This document shows positions 26,180 to 34,300 of a DNA stretch of 64,000 nt, piece by piece; the stretch's first letter is position 1; every line of letters begins with the position of its first letter. The notes beneath the pieces were generated by a model. The model was not told the origin of the DNA and ran no database searches. It worked only from the letters and a program-made list of their open reading frames with translations. Origin of the DNA: Flavobacterium psychrolimnae (GTDB lineage Bacteria; Bacteroidota; Bacteroidia; Flavobacteriales; Flavobacteriaceae); the NCBI RefSeq assembly GCF_003312425.1, contig NZ_QNUX01000002.1, positions 124,001 to 188,000 on the forward strand. The letters run 5' to 3'. The translations under genes and the position numbers were made by a program.

Positions 26180-26437
26180 ATGGATAAAACTATTAAACTC
26201 CGTGTGAAAAAGGAAATTGGCAAAGATGACGAGCTTAAGGTATTGAAATTAAAAGGCGCCTTAATTACTAAGAAGTACACTGAAATCATTCACATTGCTG
26301 ATGAAAATGAAGACTTCTATCTTAACTCATTTTCTACTTCCTCCGAGAATGAAAAAGAGGCGGAACACTTTGTTTTGGATTACATTTCAGATAATAATCT
26401 TAAAGATACTATTACTCTCGTTAGCACAAAGAATTAA
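26180..26437 (+). CDS. Small hypothetical protein, 85 residues
   Basis: Begins MDKTIKLRVKKEIGKDDELKVLKL, with a mixed alpha/beta look and no recognised domain. The start codon is 43 bases behind the preceding terminator. Codon use and A+T content match the neighbourhood. Probably a cargo gene of the element; function unknown. Confidence 0.5.
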   Translation: MDKTIKLRVKKEIGKDDELKVLKLKGALITKKYTEIIHIADENEDFYLNSFSTSSENEKEAEHFVLDYISDNNLKDTITLVSTKN

Positions 26438-27306
26438 AGATTTTTTGATTTGCATAATCCTCCCAAGATATCCACAAAAATCTTCCCGAAAGCAGTCAGA
26501 ATTTTGTGGATTTCAAAAGTAATATTGTTTGAAAAAGTACGCTTCTTTTTCCTGTTATCTTCATATGATTTTGAGAAGCGTACATTTTCAAAAGATATTT
26601 AAAAATTATTTTTAAAGTTTTTTTATGAGGGTAAAAATCTCCAACCAAAGGAGAAAGAACAAAACAAGGCATTGAAAATCAGTGAATATATATAATGAAA
26701 TGCCTCGTTCCTCGTTTTGTCACCCTTCGGGACTTATAGCGCTTCGTTTCCCTAATTGTCCAATTTCAAATCTGTTTTCTTTTTTTCGTTTTTCTTTGAA
26801 AAAGTGATTTATGCTGTAGCCGTTTCAATCTATTCTAGTCATAAAATCATCTATAATTAGATATGTCTTTTATCTATCATAAATTAGTATCTGACTTTTA
26901 AAAAGCTGAAAGATTACCACGTTCCTACAACAGAAAGGTGTTCGTTCGTATCACAAAGGATATCTTTCTACTCCTTAATCTGAAACTCGTGTGCAGTGAA
27001 TTTATAAGAAGAAAGACAGATTCCTAACATAAGAAAATAACCCAAATTTCTCAGAATTAATAAATCTAGATTTGAATTCTAACTTAACAATTACTAATGT
27101 TTTTTATTTTGTTCTCTAACAATCTAGAAACATTAAATAAATTAAAAAAAATCACTATCGTAGCCATTTTAATTTGTAGAGAGAAAGCTATATAAATCTT
27201 TTTTCCTCTTTTTATTATTTTCGTCCGTTTACGGTTTTCCTCATTTTATTTCCATTACTTTTTCGTACTATTGTGAGAATAACATTATTATTAAAATCAA
27301 TTTCTT
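26438..27306. other. Noncoding stretch upstream of the WYL regulator
   Basis: 869 bases with no convincing gene. It contains the second copy of the element's intergenic repeat (26697-26824) and a 12-base palindrome AAATCTAGATTT at 27062-27073. The last 200 bases are very A+T-rich and should hold the promoter of the WYL/Druantia-like operon, but no good -7 box was found. Confidence 0.5.
26697..26824. repeat. Intergenic repeat of the element, copy 2
   Basis: Carries the same CTCGTTCCTC (26704-26713) and CACCCTTCGGGACTTAT (26721-26737) cores as the copy at 23155-23295, followed by a similar pyrimidine-rich tail ending in ATTTATG. Confidence 0.7.
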
Positions 27307-28305
27307 TTGTCAACTAATAAACACGCTATAATTAGATACCAAACTCTAGACAAGTGCTTCCGTAACGTCGGAAGAAATTACTCTATTGAAGATCTTGTAA
27401 ATGAATGCAACAAATCAATTTGTGAATATACTGGAAAAGAAGAAGGTATAAAGAAAAGACAGCTTTACGATGATATTAGATTTATGGAAAGCGATCAAGG
27501 CTGGAGTATAGAACTAAAAAAAGTAAAAGATGGTAGAAGAGTTTTTTACAAATATGAAGATTCAAATTTCTCAATTACAAATCAACCATTAAATGAAACA
27601 GAAGCTAATCAACTTAGAGAAGCTTTATTAACATTAGATAGATTCAAAGGTTTACCACAATACAATTGGATTAATGAAATAAATGCAAGGTTAGAATCTT
27701 CATTTAATTTAAAACAGCAAAACGATATTATAATCAGTTTTGAACAAAATGAATACTTAAAAGGATTAGAATATATTCCAGAAATTTATAATGCAATCCT
27801 ATATAAAAAAGTATTACATATTGATTATAAGAATTTCAAAACGGAAAATTTAACTACTATTATAATCAATCCATATTATCTAAAGCAATATAACATGCGT
27901 TGGTTTTTATTTGGAAAATCGCAAGGCTATGAAACTATTACAAATTTGGCATTAGACCGAATAGAAAAAATAGATTCAGGTAGCCAAGTATATATGGAAA
28001 CAGATATTGATTTTAGTCAATATTTTGAAGACATCATTGGGGTGACAATACCAAATGAAAATGTAGTAGACATTATTCTCGAAGTGGATAAAACACTAAT
28101 TCCTTACATAACAACAAAACCATTACATGGTTCTCAAAAAATCAAAGAAAAAAACAATAATATTGAAGTTCATTTAAAGTTAATTCCTAATTATGAATTA
28201 GAAACATTGATTTTATCTTTTGGTGAAAAAATTCGGGTTGTAGAGCCAACTACTCTAGTTCAAAAAGTTAAGGATAGAATCAACAAAATGACAAAAAATT
28301 ATTAG
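27307..28305 (+). CDS. WYL-domain transcriptional regulator
   Basis: 332 residues: an N-terminal helix-turn-helix-like region (IIRYQTLDKCFRN ... LYDDIRFMES), a WYL domain (~140-235; VLHIDYKNF, then YYLKQYNMRWFLFGKSQGYE), and a WCX-type C-terminal segment (VDIILEVDKTLIPYITTKPLHGSQ). The start must be TTG at 27307: a stop lies 15 bases upstream, no ATG precedes the conserved N-terminus, and family members begin the same way. WYL proteins of this kind repress defence operons and respond to nucleic-acid ligands; it lies 48 bases ahead of the DruH-like gene and is probably its regulator. Confidence 0.85.
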   Translation: MSTNKHAIIRYQTLDKCFRNVGRNYSIEDLVNECNKSICEYTGKEEGIKKRQLYDDIRFMESDQGWSIELKKVKDGRRVFYKYEDSNFSITNQPLNETEANQLREALLTLDRFKGLPQYNWINEINARLESSFNLKQQNDIIISFEQNEYLKGLEYIPEIYNAILYKKVLHIDYKNFKTENLTTIIINPYYLKQYNMRWFLFGKSQGYETITNLALDRIEKIDSGSQVYMETDIDFSQYFEDIIGVTIPNENVVDIILEVDKTLIPYITTKPLHGSQKIKEKNNNIEVHLKLIPNYELETLILSFGEKIRVVEPTTLVQKVKDRINKMTKNY

Positions 28306-28353
28306 TGCACATGTAGCGCACATATCTGTTTTACTTTTACCAAAAAAAAATGT

Positions 28354-31300
28354 ATGAGTGGATTTCACAAAATATTAAAGACTAGAAATCTAGATTTTCA
28401 TACTGGTCAACCTATCTGGAAATATAATCTATCTGATTTTGAATTTAATCAGTTAAAAGAGCGTTTCAAAACTGTACAACGCATCTCTGAATTAGATCCT
28501 CGTACATGTGCTGTATATTTTGCAGAGTGGTGGAAAAGATGTTACAACGGAAAATATCCTTCTAAAGAAGAGATATATTCTTCAATTGGATATCCAACAC
28601 TTTGTTTTGATGCAGATGAATTATATGAATTAGCGAAAAAAGGAGGCTACCTTTTAAAATACAAATGGATAAAAATACAAAATACACTATATCTAAAAAC
28701 TTTATTACTGCAAGGAGGACTTCCTCTTAATCATATCAAAAATAATAAAGGAAAGTATAGGGATTTCCTTTTAAGTATTATTCATTTAAATCCACGTGAA
28801 ATTGGTGATTTTTCTACGAATATGGATTTAATTAATCTGCTGCCTAGATCAAGTCAAAATGATATTATATATAGTAGTTGTTTAGAAATTGTACGTGCTG
28901 TATTGGATGAAGATGAAACTGAGTTATTGAGTTTTAAAGAGAACGAAGATTTAAAACAATTAACGGAGGACTTAATTATTGAAAGAGATAAAGGAAGAAA
29001 AACAAATAATGCTATTAAATTCAAATGGAACTTTAATTCTAAAAGTAACTCTTTTTACCTTAATACTCTTATTACATCAAGAATAGGAATTGATGAACTT
29101 AAATATATTTTAAATGATAACGAAATTGATTGCCAAAATGAATATAGATTATTTGTCGGTACTGATTTAGTCGCTAAGTTCATTAAAAGAAATAATGATA
29201 CTTACAAAATTTTACAGTTCAAAGTTTTTGTCAATTTTGAGGAAAATTTTGAGACAGAAATTTATCTAATTGATAGTTTTGACAAAATTTATGACTCAAA
29301 TCATTTACTTCATTCTAAGTTAAACTTGGATTCCCCAAGATTATGGGCAACAGATAATAATGAAAATTTTGTTTTGGAAAAATCTAGACATACCCATAAT
29401 AATTTTGGATTTATAGTAGTAGATAATACGTATTCAATTGAAGGAAATATTGAAGAAAAAACAGATATTGAGATCAGCAATAAACCGTATTCGATAGTAA
29501 AATTTCAAAATGAAATTAATTTAAAGAAATCTGATGGAAATACAATTAAGTTTAAGACAAATACGGAGAATACATTTGATTGGACATTTTTAAGTGAAAA
29601 CCCAAAATGGTTACTTAGAAGCAACCTAAATATTGTAAAAAACAACTTGAGAGTACTTGTTTTTGACAAAATGGGTTTAAGGATTAATAATCCAGATTTA
29701 CAATGGAAGTCTGTTAATAAAGAGTCATGGAATTCAAAACACATATCATTAGAGTTAGGAGTTTTAGATATTAAAATCTCACATGATGGGATTGATGAGT
29801 TCGAAAGAGTTTTTAATATTGGTGATTTATGTTTGGCAACGAGTTCAGATAATAATAATCCACAGATTAGAGTAAATAACAATTCTTTCATTTTAGAAAT
29901 ATATAAATCGGATTTGTATGATGTCAATATAAATCTAAATAATATTGATTTTAAAATTGTAAATCCTTCAAAATTTCCAACTTCAATTAAAACTAGAATA
30001 AAAGCGAATAATCAAAGTTTAGGGCTAATTGCTGAAGTAATTTCACCTTTTCAAGGGGTTATATTAGTTGACCAAGAGGAGAATATTATAAAAGAAGAGG
30101 AAATATACCTAGATAAAATAAAAGGTTGGCGATTGATTGCACATTCTTTTGGGAAAGAATTTGAAGTCAGAATTTCTAATAACAAGAATCAAGAAATTAT
30201 TATTTCAAAAAAGATCGAAAAAAAAATTAAGCCTTTATTTGAGTTTTATGATACTTTTAAAGCTCTTTTTCAGCTTTTTAATATTATCGATTGTGATAAT
30301 TATTTAAAAATGGATATCTGCGAAATAATTCCAAATAGGAGAAGTAGAACAATTAAGAGCTACAAGATCAAACAGTTTTCAGAAACAATAACATGGGAAG
30401 TAAATGATGAAAATGTAATACGATTTAATGAGATTGAAAGTATAGATATTGCAAACAGTGTTTATGCTTTACCATTAGATTGTGATTTACAATATATTGA
30501 TAAAGTTGAAATAAAAAAAGACTCTGACTTTTACTCAATTAATGCTACTAACGTTAATAAGTTTATTCTCTTTTCAGATAAGAATTCAAAATTCAAAATT
30601 AAACCTGAGTTTATATGTGTTAATCCAGATAATGAATTAACGTCAATTGATGATAGAAATAATAGAATTGTTAATTACTCGCAGCTACTTTTATCCGAAG
30701 ATTTCAGCAGTGAAGTATGGAATCGGTTTTGGATTTATTATTATTTATGCAAAGAGAATGACCTGCCTTTTGCAACATTTGATATTATAAAAGCCATTAC
30801 AACATCATCAGAATTAGCATCAAAAGCATTTGCCTTTTTAGCTATAAAATTTGATGTAAAAGAATACAGATTTTCTGGAAATGATTTTGTAGAATTAGAA
30901 AATGATTTAGGATTTTCTTTCCATTGGGTTAAGCTATCAGATTGGGAAAATATTTGTGAAAGTTGCCCAGAAATATTTGAAGCACTTGCTGTAATGCTAA
31001 ATTTTAAATCGAACAAACTAAGCCTGTGTTTACTTCAAAAAAGGAACACCAATACTTTTGTGTTTAATGCAGAATTAAATAACGTTAGGCAACGATTGGG
31101 AGAAAGTGTCATGAGTCAACTTCCTTCTTATGATATTAGTAAAGACAGGAATAAATATACTAAACCGATACCTCAAAAGCAATGGCACGACCAAGTTAAT
31201 ATTCTTGTAATAGCACCTTTAACTGTAGCATCTTCAATAAACGGTCTTAATACAGGGTTATGGCATGTAAATGGCGATAATTTTAGGAGAAGAATTAAGT

Positions 31301-31359
31301 ATGTAGAAGACCTTGATAAGAAATGGTATGAAGAATCATTAATTTATTATTTAAACTAA
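28354..31359 (+). CDS. druH: DruH-like protein of a Druantia type III-like system
   Basis: 1,001 residues with no recognised enzymatic domain. The N-terminus (FHKILKTRNLDFHTGQPIWKY, then CAVYFAEWWKRCYNGKYPS at ~52-70) fits the pattern I recall for the STY4851-type proteins now called DruH, and the gene is directly followed (seven bases) by a DruE-type helicase, the arrangement of Druantia type III. The middle is beta-rich with many Asn/Asp/Lys repeats and the last ~100 residues (KQWHDQVNILVIAPLTVASS) form a conserved-looking end. Identification rests mainly on partner and size, hence moderate confidence. Confidence 0.65.
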   Translation: MSGFHKILKTRNLDFHTGQPIWKYNLSDFEFNQLKERFKTVQRISELDPRTCAVYFAEWWKRCYNGKYPSKEEIYSSIGYPTLCFDADELYELAKKGGYLLKYKWIKIQNTLYLKTLLLQGGLPLNHIKNNKGKYRDFLLSIIHLNPREIGDFSTNMDLINLLPRSSQNDIIYSSCLEIVRAVLDEDETELLSFKENEDLKQLTEDLIIERDKGRKTNNAIKFKWNFNSKSNSFYLNTLITSRIGIDELKYILNDNEIDCQNEYRLFVGTDLVAKFIKRNNDTYKILQFKVFVNFEENFETEIYLIDSFDKIYDSNHLLHSKLNLDSPRLWATDNNENFVLEKSRHTHNNFGFIVVDNTYSIEGNIEEKTDIEISNKPYSIVKFQNEINLKKSDGNTIKFKTNTENTFDWTFLSENPKWLLRSNLNIVKNNLRVLVFDKMGLRINNPDLQWKSVNKESWNSKHISLELGVLDIKISHDGIDEFERVFNIGDLCLATSSDNNNPQIRVNNNSFILEIYKSDLYDVNINLNNIDFKIVNPSKFPTSIKTRIKANNQSLGLIAEVISPFQGVILVDQEENIIKEEEIYLDKIKGWRLIAHSFGKEFEVRISNNKNQEIIISKKIEKKIKPLFEFYDTFKALFQLFNIIDCDNYLKMDICEIIPNRRSRTIKSYKIKQFSETITWEVNDENVIRFNEIESIDIANSVYALPLDCDLQYIDKVEIKKDSDFYSINATNVNKFILFSDKNSKFKIKPEFICVNPDNELTSIDDRNNRIVNYSQLLLSEDFSSEVWNRFWIYYYLCKENDLPFATFDIIKAITTSSELASKAFAFLAIKFDVKEYRFSGNDFVELENDLGFSFHWVKLSDWENICESCPEIFEALAVMLNFKSNKLSLCLLQKRNTNTFVFNAELNNVRQRLGESVMSQLPSYDISKDRNKYTKPIPQKQWHDQVNILVIAPLTVASSINGLNTGLWHVNGDNFRRRIKYVEDLDKKWYEESLIYYLN

Positions 31360-31366
31360 AAGCAGA

Positions 31367-34300
31367 ATGAGCCAAGAAATAAAATTCAAAAAAATATATA
31401 CTGAAATTCAAGAAAGATTAAAAGATTCTATTTTATCCCTTTGGGCAACAGGAGACGCTCAATTTCAAGACTATCTAACAAATTTATTTGAACAAGAAAA
31501 ATTGCTCGCTGAGCCAGTTTTTCAAAATACATTTCCATGGACCCCTGCTAAAGAGTCTTTTGGTGATTTAAGTAATTTGTTTCAAACTAGTTTCATTGAA
31601 AAACTTGATAAAATTAAAGGAGAATATGAGTTTCCAAAAAATAGAAGTCCTTATGTCCATCAAATCACAAGTTGGAATACACTTTTAAAAGAAAAAAAAT
31701 CTATTGCAGTTACAACAGGTACGGGTTCTGGTAAAACAGAATGTTTTATGTTACCAGTATTACATGATTTGTACGAGAATTGTCAAAACGAAATTGGTGT
31801 CAGAGCAATTTTCTTATATCCGTTAAATGCCTTAATTGGGAGTCAGAAAAAAAGAATGGGTGCCTGGGTAAATGCACTGGATGGTTTGAAATATGCAGTT
31901 TATAATGGTAATACCGATGAAGATTCAACGGCTGCTAAAAAAAAGGAAGCTAAGTCTGAATTAATATCAAGAAAGCAAATTAGAGAAACGCCTCCTCAAA
32001 TTCTTTTCACAAATCCATCAATGTTGGAATATATTTTAGTCCGTGATAAAGATGTCCCGCTTTTAGAAAATTCTAAAGGGAAATTACGTTGGATTTTATT
32101 AGATGAAGCACATACATTAGTAGGTTCAGCAGCGTCAGAAATGGCTTTATTAATAAGAAGAGTTGTGGATGCTTTTGAGGTTGATATTAAAGACTTACGA
32201 TTTGCAATTACTTCTGCAACTGTTGGTAGTGGTGAAGAAAGTGAAAAAAGCTTAAAAGAGTTTATGGCTAATCTATGTGGGATTGAAAAGCATCAAATAG
32301 AAGTAATTACAGGTAAAAGAGAATTCAAAAATCTTCCAGATACTTTTCAAATTGATAATAAAAAGGAAATTGAGCTTTTAAGAATAAAAGTATACAATGC
32401 AGATGCTATTAGATTAACTGAAATAACAGATAGTCTAAACGTAAAGAAAAGTTCTATATATGAAAAACTAGAAATTGTAGATACCATTGTTGAAAATAAA
32501 AATAATGATGTTTCTATTTTACCCTTAAGGACTCATTTGTTTTCTCGTGGTATCGGTGGTGTTTATGTTTGCTCAAATCCAAATTGTGATAAACATAAAG
32601 ATTTTGATTCAAAAAGTGTAATGGGGACAATGACCACTTATGCCGAAAAAAACTGCTCGTATTGTAATTTTCCTATGTTTGAACTAGTGGCTTGTCGTTC
32701 CTGTGGTAATGAATTACTAAAAGCAGAAAAACAACTGGAAAGAAACGGCAATGAAGTTTTAACACTTTCAACATCAATCAGTCAAGATAATTTTGTTGTG
32801 GATGATATTGATAGTGATGATAATGATGAAATAAGTGCAACTACACAATCTTTTTTCTTTACGAAAAGAAATAATAATAAAAGATATGTTCCTCAAACAT
32901 TGGAATTTGGTATTGATAATAATGGTAAAATAGATCGTAGTAAAGAAGTTTTTATTGAAGCGGATCGTGATGGTCAATGTGTCTGCCCTCATTGTTCAAA
33001 TAATCTTGAAAATCCCTTACACTTCAGGATTTCTTCTTCATTTATGAACAGAATTTTATCAGATATATTTCTAGAGAATACTCCTGGTGCTGATGAAATC
33101 CGTTCTGAAATGCTTTGGGAAGGACATAAATACATTTCCTTTACTGATAGCCGTCAAGGAACTGCAAAAATATCAGCATTAATAAATATTGACAATGAAA
33201 ACAATTGGATTCGTTCTCAAGTATTTCACAAGTTGTGGCAAGAACAATTAGGATTAACTGAAAATAATTCAAACGATGCTTTATTGAATATTCTAAAACA
33301 ATCTTTAGAACACGCCACTAATTCAGTTCAAAAAAGAGCGATTCAAGAACAGATCGATATATTAAAACCTACTTCTACAGTAAATGCAAGATTATCATGG
33401 AAGCAATTATATGACTTTTTAAATTCTAAATCCGACTTAAAGACACTTTTTAAAAATAACAATCCACGAGAAGATAATTTCATAAATCTTGAAAAATATT
33501 CAAGAGCATTACTATTTGATAATTTTGCCAGAAGATTACCTAGAGAACGTTCTCTAGAAAATTTAGGAATGGTTAGTTTAGTCTATCCTGATTTAGACAA
33601 TGTTCAATTGCCAAGAATTGCGGAGCAATATAATATTACAATTGAAGAATGGAAGAGTTTACTAAAAATTGGACTTGATTATGTAATTAGAAATCAGTTT
33701 TATTTTTTTATTGATAATTCTATGTATCCTTATTCAACATCATTTCTTAAAAGTTTTCAAATTCACAATGCGGATTCGTCTATAACAAATGCTAAAAAAT
33801 GGCCTACATTCAAGAAAAATGAAGCTAGACCTAATAGACTTTCATTATTGTTATGTGCCGGGTTGGGTTATTTCAGTCTAGTTGAAATTACTAATAAGAT
33901 TGAAGAAGATATCAATGAACTACTTCTTGAAATATGGAAATCGATAAGAGCTAATGTTTTAGAAATTGACGATACAGGATATAAATTAAATTTAGAACAA
34001 AAAACAAGACTTCAAATTCCCGAAGAGCTTTGGCTTTGTCCAGTCAAGAAACGTTTGATAGATACCCAATTTAAAGGTTTTTCTCCTTGGATTACGGGGT
34101 CTTTTACCGAAGATAATATCAGGCATTTTGAGATAAAGCAATCACAACCATACACATTTCCAAAATTCAATTTACCATTTAATAGAAATGAGCAAAATGA
34201 ATTAGATCTTTCAGCTACAAAAGATTGGATTAGCAGTAATTCAGTAGATTGGAAGCAAAACGGTTTATGGAATGATATTCACGAAAAGATAATTTTAAAT

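Noticed and set aside
27062..28397. AAATCTAGATTT palindrome at 27062 and again near 28386 as a WYL operator pair
   Set aside because: The second copy lies inside the DruH-like coding sequence and the motif is short and A+T-rich, so two occurrences can arise by chance.
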